The notes under the pieces were generated by a model, which searched no databases, was not told where the DNA came from, and was given only the letters and a program-made list of their open reading frames with translations. Positions 35,276 through 42,948 of a DNA stretch of 48,142 nt are shown piece by piece; position 1 is the stretch's first letter, and each line of letters starts with the position of its first letter. A program made the translations under genes and the position numbers. Location of the stretch: NCBI GenBank assembly GCA_023413895.1, contig JAEZOU010000029.1:1-48142 (forward strand), read 5' to 3'. The stretch comes from Bacteroidota bacterium (GTDB lineage: Bacteria > Bacteroidota > Bacteroidia > Bacteroidales > WCHB1-69).

Positions 35276-36211
35276 TTAATTAAATTGAAAATGTGACGTA
35301 ATAGAGGTTTGTTCTGTAACACTTTGAATCACCTCAGCCAATAATTTTGCAACTGAAACAACTTCAACTTTAGGACTTGTCCGTTTCAAAGGAATTGTAT
35401 CGGTGAGAATCAACTTATCAATAACAGAATTCTCAATGTTTTCCAAACCATTGCCTGACAGCAAGCCGTGTGCGCACATTGCACGAACACTTAATGCTCC
35501 TTGCATCTTTAATTGCTCTGCAGCTTTGCAAAGTGTTCCACCAGTGTCGATAATATCGTCTACAATAATACAGTTCTTGCCTTTTACGTCTCCAATAATT
35601 TGCAAAGTAGCTACCTCATTTTGTACAACGCGTTGTTTAAATCCGATAGCAAGGTCGCAATCTAAAGATTTTGCATAGGTTGATGCGCGTTTTGTACCAC
35701 CGGTGTCTGGAGAAACAATGCACAAATTATCAAGATTCAAACTCTTGATATAGGGTACAAATACATTGGAAGAGAACATGTGGTCAACAGGAATTTCAAA
35801 GAAACCTTGAATTTGGTCAGCATGTAAATCAATGGTAATTACACGATTAACACCTGCTGCACTATAAATATTCGACATCAATTTAGAACCAATCGATGTT
35901 CTTGGTTTATCTTTTCTGTCTTGACGTGCATATCCATAGTAAGGAATTACAGCCACTATAGTTTCTGCGGATGCACGACGAGCAGCATCAATTAACAATA
36001 GTAATTCCAAGATATTATCTGATGGAGAGAAAGTAGGTTGAATAATGAAAACTTGTTTTCCACGGATTGTTTCATTATAATAAACTTGAATTTCACCATC
36101 CTTAAACTGCTTGATGTCCACATCAAGAAGTGGTATGTTTAAGTATTCTGAAATTTTTTGAGCTAATTTAGGATTAGCTCTACCTGCAACTAAAGCAACA
36201 TTGGAACTCAT
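35276..36211 (-). CDS. prs: Ribose-phosphate pyrophosphokinase (PRPP synthase)
   Basis: A 311-residue class I PRPP synthase, making phosphoribosyl pyrophosphate from ribose 5-phosphate and ATP for nucleotide, His and Trp synthesis. Key motifs are the flexible-loop region YYGYARQDRKDKPR near residues 96-109, TIDLHADQIQGFF near 127-139, and the PRPP-binding loop IIVDDIIDTGGTL near 214-226. Length is normal. It is followed five bases later by the thiL-like gene and preceded, 36 bases upstream, by the FG-GAP cargo gene; that short gap has a TTAATCA-type repeat but no clear promoter box. Confidence 0.97.
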   Translation of the reverse strand: MSSNVALVAGRANPKLAQKISEYLNIPLLDVDIKQFKDGEIQVYYNETIRGKQVFIIQPTFSPSDNILELLLLIDAARRASAETIVAVIPYYGYARQDRKDKPRTSIGSKLMSNIYSAAGVNRVITIDLHADQIQGFFEIPVDHMFSSNVFVPYIKSLNLDNLCIVSPDTGGTKRASTYAKSLDCDLAIGFKQRVVQNEVATLQIIGDVKGKNCIIVDDIIDTGGTLCKAAEQLKMQGALSVRAMCAHGLLSGNGLENIENSVIDKLILTDTIPLKRTSPKVEVVSVAKLLAEVIQSVTEQTSITSHFQFN

Positions 36212-36247
36212 TGTAATGTGTTGATTATTAATGATTAATGATTAAAC

Positions 36248-38500
36248 TTAATGATTGGCAAATATAATAACTTTTTTGATTATAGGCGCATTATTTTTAT
36301 TTTTTAAGGAAATATTTTGTTCGGTTGGAAATATCTTAAGAAAATAGATGCCAGACGAAAGGTCAGGAAGTGATATAGTAGTTGGGAAACTTTTTGAAAT
36401 ATAATTAATTACACAATTTCCTATAGCATCATAAATATAAAGTTGTGCTCCTCCGCAATAGGTGGAATTTATAGTAATTTGTTCTTTTGTGGGATTAGGA
36501 AATAGGTAGAAATCCTCCGTTTCTGCGATTTCGGGAACTTTTGTAGGTAAAGGTGCACAACCTTCATAATAACAAATTCCACCAGCCCAATTCCCGACAA
36601 TCACATCGATTTTATTATCATTGTTAAGCATTCCGGCAGCAACTCCACTCCGGATGCCATCCGAAATATATTGTGGACGGCCTGTAACTTCTTCTACCAA
36701 GTTATGGCTTTGCGTAAAAGTTCCATCAATATTGCCATCAATGTTTTTATATGAAAGGATAGTTCCCTGTTCATTTCCGCAAAAGAGATGTGTTTCTCCA
36801 TTGATACGCACAAAGTTGGGAACAGCATAGCCGAAAAAGGAGATGTTCTCGTCGCGAACGTCCACACCTCCGAACTCCTCGCTGCGTAGTACATAATTGG
36901 GATTTTGTGCTGTGCCGTCATTTCTGTAGTAGGCAATATTTCCGCGGCGGTTGCCCACAAACAACTCCAAAACACCGTCGTTATCTATGTCAAAAAGTTG
37001 TGGCGTGCTGAAATGACCTACGTCTGCTAAAGAGAATGGTTGTTCCGGAGTTGACAACTGAGGAAGATCTCCTTGAACACTCTGTGTGTAAAATAACGAA
37101 AGTGTGCCATCTTGATTGCCGCAGATTAAATCGATGAGCCCATCTGAATTTAAATCTCCGAAAGTAACAAAAAGTGCTTGCAGATTTCTGCTTCGGAAGC
37201 TGCCAAAATCATCAGATATAAGTTTAAATTTAGGATTTTGTGAATCTCCTACATTTTGATAATAAGATACAGAGGATGAAAATGATGAAGTTGGAATTCC
37301 ATTGATGATTTGTGTGCTGTCGTATCTTCCATAGTTGCAAATAAATAGGTCTAAGAGTTCGTCAGAGTTCCAATCGTATAATATAGGAAGTGCTCCACTC
37401 CCCACATCAATGGCTTCTTCCTGCCAAAGTGCGCGTGTCTCTAGTGCGTACGATTCAGTGTTGCTGTCATAGTTATATAACCAAACGGAGTTATAATCCT
37501 GCGATTTGGTGAGCGATGGGTCGGACGGGGAAACAATCATCTCTTTTTCACCATCGTTATCAAGGTCAATGTGGCTTACCGCTGGCATCGAGTAAAGATG
37601 GATAGGGTAGGTGGGTGTAGGAAATAGCGTAGTCTGGCTTATCATCAGTGGCTCATCTATGGTTCCTCCATTTTGTAAAAATATAAGTTCTGGAGAATCA
37701 ACATCGCCAATCGCAAGATCTAGCAGTCCATCTTTTGTAAAGTCAAAAGCAAATATGGAAGAACCAATATGCCGATTTTGTGAGGTTTCCTTGTTAGAAC
37801 AATCTGTAAAAAGCGTAATTTCACTATTATCAGTAGCTTCCGAAAATTTTCCCCAACATTCATCTGCTAATACAAAATTGAGGGAATCTGTGGTTTGATA
37901 GTTCTCTATCGATAAATTTTTTTGAAAATGAAGATATTTTCCTAATAACCAGAAATTTAAAATGTCTAAATCACCGTCATTGTCAACGTCTTCTAAAGCA
38001 AAATAATCGTCCGTCGAGGTGAAAATATTGGTATATCCATTGTAATAGTAGGAGTTGAGTTGTTCTGTTACAAGTTGAAATTGAAGAGAGGCGTTCGAGA
38101 TGTTTTTGAAAACGCGAATTCCCGCCAATCCGTATGTGAATAGGTCCTCTTTCCCATCACTATTATAGTCTTTCAAAAATGCCCAATTGTGTAATTTAGG
38201 AAATTGATAACGATATTCTGGGGCATAACGATAGCCCCCGTCTGATTGCCATATTAATGGAACAATTCTATTTCCATGTTTTTCAAAAAGAAAAAGGTCT
38301 AAATGTCCATCTCTATCAATATCTATTTCTGAAGCAAAGATAGAATTAATACCGCCTATCCAAGGCATGGATAACGAGTGGTTCTCAGTATCCTGAACCA
38401 CAATATTCTGATTTCGTTGAAAAGAAAAGTCAAAGGTTTGAGATTGCGCAATTGTAACATTCAACCATAAAAGAATCGTTACAATGCATAATTTTTTCAT
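36248..38500 (-). CDS. Secreted FG-GAP/VCBS repeat protein with type IX sorting domain
   Basis: A 750-residue secreted protein. A signal peptide spans 1-20. Many FG-GAP/VCBS-type repeats follow, recognisable by calcium-site strings such as DIDRDGHLDLF near 60, DVDNDGDLDIL near 170, FDFTKDGLLDLAIGD, DLDNDGEKEM and DIDNDGVLELFVGN, consistent with a beta-propeller that binds calcium. The tail (FYLFPNPTKEQITINS ... SGIYFLKIF) is a type A sorting domain, with some residues after the usual end. It is predicted type IX cargo, exported and surface-attached. It lies six bases after the M23/LysM peptidase gene in the same direction. Ligand unknown. Confidence 0.87.
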   Translation of the reverse strand: MKKLCIVTILLWLNVTIAQSQTFDFSFQRNQNIVVQDTENHSLSMPWIGGINSIFASEIDIDRDGHLDLFLFEKHGNRIVPLIWQSDGGYRYAPEYRYQFPKLHNWAFLKDYNSDGKEDLFTYGLAGIRVFKNISNASLQFQLVTEQLNSYYYNGYTNIFTSTDDYFALEDVDNDGDLDILNFWLLGKYLHFQKNLSIENYQTTDSLNFVLADECWGKFSEATDNSEITLFTDCSNKETSQNRHIGSSIFAFDFTKDGLLDLAIGDVDSPELIFLQNGGTIDEPLMISQTTLFPTPTYPIHLYSMPAVSHIDLDNDGEKEMIVSPSDPSLTKSQDYNSVWLYNYDSNTESYALETRALWQEEAIDVGSGALPILYDWNSDELLDLFICNYGRYDSTQIINGIPTSSFSSSVSYYQNVGDSQNPKFKLISDDFGSFRSRNLQALFVTFGDLNSDGLIDLICGNQDGTLSLFYTQSVQGDLPQLSTPEQPFSLADVGHFSTPQLFDIDNDGVLELFVGNRRGNIAYYRNDGTAQNPNYVLRSEEFGGVDVRDENISFFGYAVPNFVRINGETHLFCGNEQGTILSYKNIDGNIDGTFTQSHNLVEEVTGRPQYISDGIRSGVAAGMLNNDNKIDVIVGNWAGGICYYEGCAPLPTKVPEIAETEDFYLFPNPTKEQITINSTYCGGAQLYIYDAIGNCVINYISKSFPTTISLPDLSSGIYFLKIFPTEQNISLKNKNNAPIIKKVIIFANH

Positions 38501-38506
38501 ATCGCA

Positions 38507-39442
38507 TTATCTCACTCTGAGTCGTTGGCCTTCGCGTAAGAAATCGCTTTTCATACCATTCAAACGTTTGATGGCAGTGATCGATGTGCGATATTTGCGG
38601 GCAATAGTTGATAAACACTCGCCTCTTCTAACTTTGTGATATACACGAGATTGCATCTCTTGGTCGGCGGCTTTCTTTTCCGCTTCTGGTGAGAGTTTAA
38701 CCTCTTTCCCATTAGTATATAACGTGTCAACAGCCAAGGTGAATTTGTTAAAATCGATAATTTTAGTGGGGTTAAATGGGACTCCCATATAGCGAGTTTC
38801 AAAGTGTAAGTGTGGCCCCGTACTTCTTCCCGTACTACCCCCTAATGCAATAGTGTCTCCTGCCATTACCAATTGTCCAGGATTTACTAATCGCTTTGAT
38901 AAGTGAGCGTAGTAGGTCTCCAAACCATTATCGTGGCGAATTACCACCAATTGGCCATAGCCGCCAGCATTACCTTTAGAAACACGTACAATTCCATCGA
39001 AGGCAGCTACAACAGGTGTGCCCATAGGGTAAGATAAATCTACACCATAGTGCATTCTTCTTCTTCTCCATCCGTAGTTAGAGTAGATTTTGTATGGTGC
39101 AGGATGTGCATATTCACCCAAAATTAACGTGTCTGGCATAATAGAGGTGGTGTGTTTATAGTGGGTGGATAGAATGTCGAAATTGTTGTATTTTCCATGT
39201 CCTGGCATCCAATCAAAATAGATGTAAATCATAGATTCATTGTCAGGAACTTCATAATAATCTTCAGGTTGTAGCATATTATCTGGATTCTCAACATTAA
39301 CAGAATCTTCAATAATTTTTAAGGTGTCTGAAGAGTCAAATTCAAGTGTACTACTCTTATTACCAGTAACTTGTGCAAAATTTTCAGGGATAAAAAAGAA
39401 TAAAACAAAGATGTATGGAAAAATATTTTTGATGAACGACAT
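38507..39442 (-). CDS. M23 metallopeptidase with C-terminal LysM domain
   Basis: A 311-residue exported peptidoglycan hydrolase-like protein. A signal peptide covers about 1-23. The M23 (LytM) zinc site is intact: H131 and D135 in HYGVD, H180 in YYAHL, and H211 and H213 in GPHLHFE. A spacer follows, then one LysM domain at about 267-311 (VRRGECLSTIARKYRTSITA), which binds peptidoglycan. This order, M23 first and LysM last, with all zinc ligands, argues for an active endopeptidase cutting cross-links in the periplasm. It is first in a run with the FG-GAP protein gene, prs and the thiL-like gene. Confidence 0.93.
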   Translation of the reverse strand: MSFIKNIFPYIFVLFFFIPENFAQVTGNKSSTLEFDSSDTLKIIEDSVNVENPDNMLQPEDYYEVPDNESMIYIYFDWMPGHGKYNNFDILSTHYKHTTSIMPDTLILGEYAHPAPYKIYSNYGWRRRRMHYGVDLSYPMGTPVVAAFDGIVRVSKGNAGGYGQLVVIRHDNGLETYYAHLSKRLVNPGQLVMAGDTIALGGSTGRSTGPHLHFETRYMGVPFNPTKIIDFNKFTLAVDTLYTNGKEVKLSPEAEKKAADQEMQSRVYHKVRRGECLSTIARKYRTSITAIKRLNGMKSDFLREGQRLRVR

Positions 39443-39472
39443 AAGCTAAATAATGGTTTGAAATGAACGTGG

Positions 39473-39480
39473 CAAAATTA
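39473..39480 (-). promoter_or_regulatory. Probable -7 box ahead of the M23/LysM gene
   Basis: On the minus strand this reads TAATTTTG then C, an exact TAnnTTTG match, 30 bases before the start at 39442. A strong -33 element is not seen. Confidence 0.45.
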
Positions 39481-39545
39481 CACTTTTTTACTACAATTTC
39501 AGCACAAGAAATCACATTTTATTGACAATCAATAGTAAATAACTT

Positions 39546-40277
39546 CTAATCAGTTGATAAGCGTAAGTCTTGCAGTACGGTAGCTGCCAAATGGCAACCA
39601 AAAACAGCAGGCATATAAGAGATAGTTCCCGTTACGGAGAGTTTGTTAATTTCTGGGTCAGAGTCGATGATTACGGCAGATTCTGAAACAATTTCAGGGG
39701 AAAAAACTGCTTTGAAGCCACTTTTTATGCCTAATTTGTGCAGTCGTTTTCTGATGGCATGTGCCAAACGACACTGATAGGTTTTTTTGATATCGCAAAC
39801 GGAGACCATGGTTGGGTCCCACTTGCCGCCAGCACCCATTGCCGACACCAACGGTATGTTCATTTTCATCGTAAAATAGATCAGAAAAACCTTGGGCGAA
39901 AGTGTGTCGATAGCATCTACAACGTAGTCAAATTTAGTGCTTTCTAATAAACGAATTGTGCCCTCATCGCGGAGAAATTCCTGCACTTCATGCAACCGAA
40001 TGTTGGGATTAATGCTGCGAAGTCGCTGAGCCATTACCGAAACTTTCGATGAACCAATGCTTTCTGTAGTAGCTAATAGCTGCCGATTGATATTGGTTAT
40101 ATCAACACTATCAGCGTCAACAATGGTCATCTCTCCAATTCCTGCGCGGCACAACTGCTCTGCAGCGTATGCGCCTACGCCACCTAACCCAACTACTAAT
40201 ACGTGAGCGTTAGCATATCTTTCTATCGTTTTTTCCCCTGCAAGCAGTCGCGTTCTCTCCTGCCACTTTTCGTTCAT
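39546..40277 (-). CDS. tcdA: tRNA threonylcarbamoyladenosine dehydratase (TcdA, ThiF/E1-like)
   Basis: A 243-residue ThiF/MoeB/E1-type enzyme of the TcdA (YgdL/CsdL) branch, which dehydrates t6A37 of certain tRNAs to the cyclic form. The ATP-binding loop GLGGVGAYAAE is at 30-40, D54 and NINRQLL near 61-67 match the adenylation site, and YVVDAIDTLSPK near 115-126 and MGAGGKWDP near 144-152 are typical of TcdA. It starts four bases after the miaA stop, so two tRNA position-37 enzymes are encoded in one run. The csdA/csdE partners are not here. Confidence 0.93.
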   Translation of the reverse strand: MNEKWQERTRLLAGEKTIERYANAHVLVVGLGGVGAYAAEQLCRAGIGEMTIVDADSVDITNINRQLLATTESIGSSKVSVMAQRLRSINPNIRLHEVQEFLRDEGTIRLLESTKFDYVVDAIDTLSPKVFLIYFTMKMNIPLVSAMGAGGKWDPTMVSVCDIKKTYQCRLAHAIRKRLHKLGIKSGFKAVFSPEIVSESAVIIDSDPEINKLSVTGTISYMPAVFGCHLAATVLQDLRLSTD

Positions 40278-40280
40278 AAT

Positions 40281-41156
40281 TTAAAATTGTGTTACATATT
40301 CATATTCTCCATCACGCTTAAACCAAGTCATTTGCCTTTTTGCATAACGCCGCGTGTGGGTTTTAATATCTTCTATGGCTCTCTCCAAAGTGAGCTTTCC
40401 TTCGAAAAAGTCAAATAGTTCTTTGTAGCCTACTGTGTTAAGAGCATTCAACTGCTTGTGTGGATACAAGCCTCGAGCCTCTTCTAATAATCCTTGTTCC
40501 ATCATTAGGTCAACTCTTCGGTTGATACGATTGAAGAGCTCTTCGCGTGGACGTTCTAAGCATTGTTTAACGATGGAAAAAGGACGTTGCTTCTTATGCC
40601 CAGTTCGGAAACTGCTATATGGTACGCCCGTTTGTAAGCATACTTCTAAGGCGCGTACCATCTGTTTGTGGTTTGCTAAATCAGCATTTTCACAATATTC
40701 GGGGTCTAGAAGACGTAGGTGAGCGCGCAATGCTTCAACCCCCTCTTCTTCCCAAAGTCGCATCACTCTTTGGCGTACTTCAGGATCAGGGTCAGGCATC
40801 GTGTCAACACCACGACAAACAGCATCGATATAAAGACCACTGCCGCCAGTCATAATTACTACATCATGCTTTTGAAAAAGTTTCTCTAACAACAATAAAA
40901 CTTGTTCCTCAAATTGAGAAACGTTATAGTAATCGTGAATAGATAAATTTCCCACAAAATAATGAGGTACAGCTGCTAACTCCTCAGGAGTTGGACTTGC
41001 TGTACCTATTTTCATCTCTTTATAGAATTGTCGAGAATCTGCCGAAATGATACAAGTTTGATGTTGCTGAGCAACCTTTATGGCATAATCAGTTTTTCCA
41101 ACGGCTGTCGCCCCTGTTATTACCCATAAAGTAGGACTGCTAAAAGCTGTCGTCAT
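40281..41156 (-). CDS. miaA: tRNA dimethylallyltransferase
   Basis: A 291-residue MiaA, which transfers an isopentenyl group to A37 of tRNAs reading UNN codons. The P-loop GATAVGKT is at 15-22, the ISADSRQFYKEMKIGTASPT segment follows near 42-60, and GGSGLYIDAV is near 104-113. The C-terminal VGYKELFDFFEG and QMTWFKRD segments are also typical. I chose ATG 41156 because the family normally starts shortly before the P-loop; the longer frame to 41225 adds 23 unlikely residues. This start overlaps the preceding gene by 17 bases. tcdA follows immediately. Confidence 0.95.
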   Translation of the reverse strand: MTTAFSSPTLWVITGATAVGKTDYAIKVAQQHQTCIISADSRQFYKEMKIGTASPTPEELAAVPHYFVGNLSIHDYYNVSQFEEQVLLLLEKLFQKHDVVIMTGGSGLYIDAVCRGVDTMPDPDPEVRQRVMRLWEEEGVEALRAHLRLLDPEYCENADLANHKQMVRALEVCLQTGVPYSSFRTGHKKQRPFSIVKQCLERPREELFNRINRRVDLMMEQGLLEEARGLYPHKQLNALNTVGYKELFDFFEGKLTLERAIEDIKTHTRRYAKRQMTWFKRDGEYEYVTQF

Positions 41157-41739
41157 AGCCATCAGTAGCTGTAAAATCCATAAGATCTTCATCAGAATAT
41201 CCGTCGTCAAAGTCGTAAGAGTCATCTACAAACTCATCATCCAACGGTAAAACGCCCTCTGGGTCAGTGAGCAATCTTTCTGTTTGCTTTGGCATCTCTT
41301 TTACGCTATTGGTACAACGAGGATATTGTACATCTGGTGATGCTGGTTGTGTTTTTAATAACTCAATGTAGAAAATCTTAGGATTCAGATAATCATACTC
41401 GTAGATAATATTTTGGTGAGGATCCGTAATAAAGTCTTTCAAAATTGAATCCTTCATTACAAATTTCGGAATATGTGTTTTGGTAGAAAAATCGTCTGCA
41501 TCGTCATAATCCGGTACCTGAGATTCGTTGTCATCGCACATATCTATTAAGGTAATATCATTTTTTCGGTTCCATTTGGAATCACAAATCGAAAATGATG
41601 CCAATTCGTGACCTACTAAGCCAATACTAGAGAATAGGATGTTGTGGAATGATTCAAAGTTGTCGGTAGAAAGGATTTCTATATCTCTTACGAAATCTTC
41701 TACTTCATCATAATAAACGCGGAATTTGTAATAGAACAT
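41140..41739 (-). CDS. pRiA4b ORF-3-like (IS1096 passenger TnpR-like) protein
   Basis: A 199-residue acidic protein resembling the plasmid pRiA4b ORF-3-like family. The N-terminal YYKFRVYYDEVE strand, FESFHNILFSSIG helix and YEYDYLNPKIFYIELL segment near 113-128 fit that fold. The C-terminal 45 residues are very rich in Asp and Glu. The family name comes from a plasmid and an insertion sequence, but there is no sign of mobility here: the gene sits tightly between yebC and miaA, overlapping the latter. Function is unknown. Confidence 0.7.
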   Translation of the reverse strand: MFYYKFRVYYDEVEDFVRDIEILSTDNFESFHNILFSSIGLVGHELASFSICDSKWNRKNDITLIDMCDDNESQVPDYDDADDFSTKTHIPKFVMKDSILKDFITDPHQNIIYEYDYLNPKIFYIELLKTQPASPDVQYPRCTNSVKEMPKQTERLLTDPEGVLPLDDEFVDDSYDFDDGYSDEDLMDFTATDGYDDSF

Positions 41740-41766
41740 AGGAGTATAATTTTGATTATAAATAAA

Positions 41767-42477
41767 TTACGCCATGTTGTGGAAAACGTTGGTAACGTCT
41801 TCGTCCTCTTCAATTTTCTCAATAAGTTTTTCTACTTCTGCCTTCTCTTCGTCGGATAGGTTTTTCATTGTGGTAGGAATTCGGTCAAATTTGAACTCTT
41901 TAATTTCAAAACCATTGTCTTCTAAATATTTTTGGATAGGGCCAAAAGCGGTAAATTCACCATAAATAACAATGTTATCTTCTTCTGCAAAAAGTTCTTC
42001 TGCATTGCAGTCAATTAATTCCAATTCCAACTCTTCAAGGTCTAAACCCTCTTTTTTTACAACGGTAAAACAGCATTTTCTCTCGAAAATAAAGTCGTGC
42101 ATATTAGAGTTTCCTAATGAGCCACCCAACTTGTTGAAATAACTACGGATATTGGCAACTGTACGTTGGTTATTATCTGTTGCAGCGTCTATTACGATAG
42201 CTACACCGTGAGGAGCAGTACCTGCATATGTTATCTCTTTATAGTCGGAAGTGTCCTTTTCAAATGCACGTTTAATCGCTCTTTCGATGTTGTCTTTTGG
42301 CATATTTTCTGAACGTGCATTATGAATGAGCAGTCTTAATTTAGCATTTGAACCTGGATCGGGACCACCTGCTTTTGCTGCCATTGTAATTTCTTTTCCT
42401 AAACGGGTAAATGTTCTTGCCATATTACCCCAACGTTTAAATTTTCTCTCTTTTCTAAATTCAAAAGCTCTTCCCAT
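41767..42477 (-). CDS. yebC: YebC/PmpR-family protein (TACO1 family)
   Basis: A 236-residue YebC-family protein. The family is annotated as DNA-binding regulators, and members have also been linked to translation of difficult proline motifs. The start MGRAFEFRKERKFKRWGNMA is characteristic, followed by GGPDPGSNAKLR and MPKDNIERAIKRA near 55-70. The acidic C-terminus ends in DEDVTNVFHNMA. I chose ATG 42477 because the conserved start is there; the longer frame to 42564 runs through the promoter box. It heads the run to the pRiA4b-like, miaA and tcdA genes. Confidence 0.95.
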   Translation of the reverse strand: MGRAFEFRKERKFKRWGNMARTFTRLGKEITMAAKAGGPDPGSNAKLRLLIHNARSENMPKDNIERAIKRAFEKDTSDYKEITYAGTAPHGVAIVIDAATDNNQRTVANIRSYFNKLGGSLGNSNMHDFIFERKCCFTVVKKEGLDLEELELELIDCNAEELFAEEDNIVIYGEFTAFGPIQKYLEDNGFEIKEFKFDRIPTTMKNLSDEEKAEVEKLIEKIEEDEDVTNVFHNMA

Positions 42478-42501
42478 AGTTTTAGATTTTAATTCAAGGC
42501 G

Positions 42502-42536
42502 CAAAAATACATAAACTTTTTTATACACTACACAAA
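42502..42536 (-). promoter_or_regulatory. Probable yebC promoter
   Basis: On the minus strand, TTTG (42533-42536) then, 23 bases on, TATTTTTG followed by C (42502-42509), 24 bases before the ATG at 42477. The -7 box is exact; the spacing is at the wide end. Confidence 0.5.
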
Positions 42537-42607
42537 GTTTTTCGATTTCCGAAAATATTTTCATAAAAGTTGTGCTTCAAAACGATTAAGTTTAGAACAA
42601 ATTCCAA

Positions 42608-42801
42608 TTTTTTTTATTTGGGCGTGCCGGCTCATCCTCCGCACAAAATCTCCCCACTCGCCGTCAGGCTTTCCGCTCAAATGTCGCGCCTCTTTCTCAC
42701 ACTTCAATTTCTCTCTAAAATCAAATTTCTAAGTTCCAAGTTCTTAATTCTAAGTGCTAAGTACTAAAACCGGCGCTCATAACCGCTTCAATCCTTCACG
42801 C
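42608..42801 (-). repeat. Structured interspersed repeat, copy B
   Basis: The second copy of the element at 18505-18690, in opposite orientation, in the 471-base divergent gap between yebC and hutU. Identical blocks to copy A are at 42608-42636 (29 bases) and 42762-42787 (26 bases), plus a 16-base block in the middle. The centre has a run of short AACTTAG-like units not found in copy A in this form. The remaining parts of the gap hold the yebC promoter on one side and the hutU promoter on the other; I see nothing else there. Confidence 0.8.
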
Positions 42802-42916
42802 AAATTTTGAAAGGCCATAGCTTACTCTCCAAGTGAGGGGAATGAGCAACCCACACCTTATTGATATTTTTAAAGAAAAAATGCGAAAATTCTCCTCAAA
42901 ATACAAAAAGTTAGTG

Positions 42917-42924
42917 TATTTTTG
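42917..42924 (+). promoter_or_regulatory. Probable -7 box of hutU
   Basis: TATTTTTG then C, an exact match, 24 bases before ATG 42949. It overlaps a possible in-frame TTG start at 42922, which is therefore rejected. Confidence 0.5.
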
Positions 42925-42948
42925 CCAACTCGAAAAAATATAAAAATT

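Noticed and set aside
36222..36247. Short ATTAATG-type tandem units upstream of prs, considered as an operator
   Set aside because: A+T-rich units of seven bases in a 36-base gap are too weak to support a regulatory call.
41140..41739. A mobile element, because the family is named after IS1096 and plasmid pRiA4b
   Set aside because: No transposase, terminal repeats or target duplication; the gene is embedded in a housekeeping run and overlaps miaA.
42478..42564. A longer start for yebC at 42564
   Set aside because: It runs through the promoter box, and the conserved family start MGRAFEFRK is at 42477.
42721..42770. AAGT/AACTTAG-like units, considered as a CRISPR-like or satellite array
   Set aside because: Units are irregular, very short and without spacers; they are the variable centre of repeat copy B.
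42922..42948. A TTG start for hutU nine codons upstream
   Set aside because: It lies inside the -7 promoter box; ATG 42949 fits the family start.
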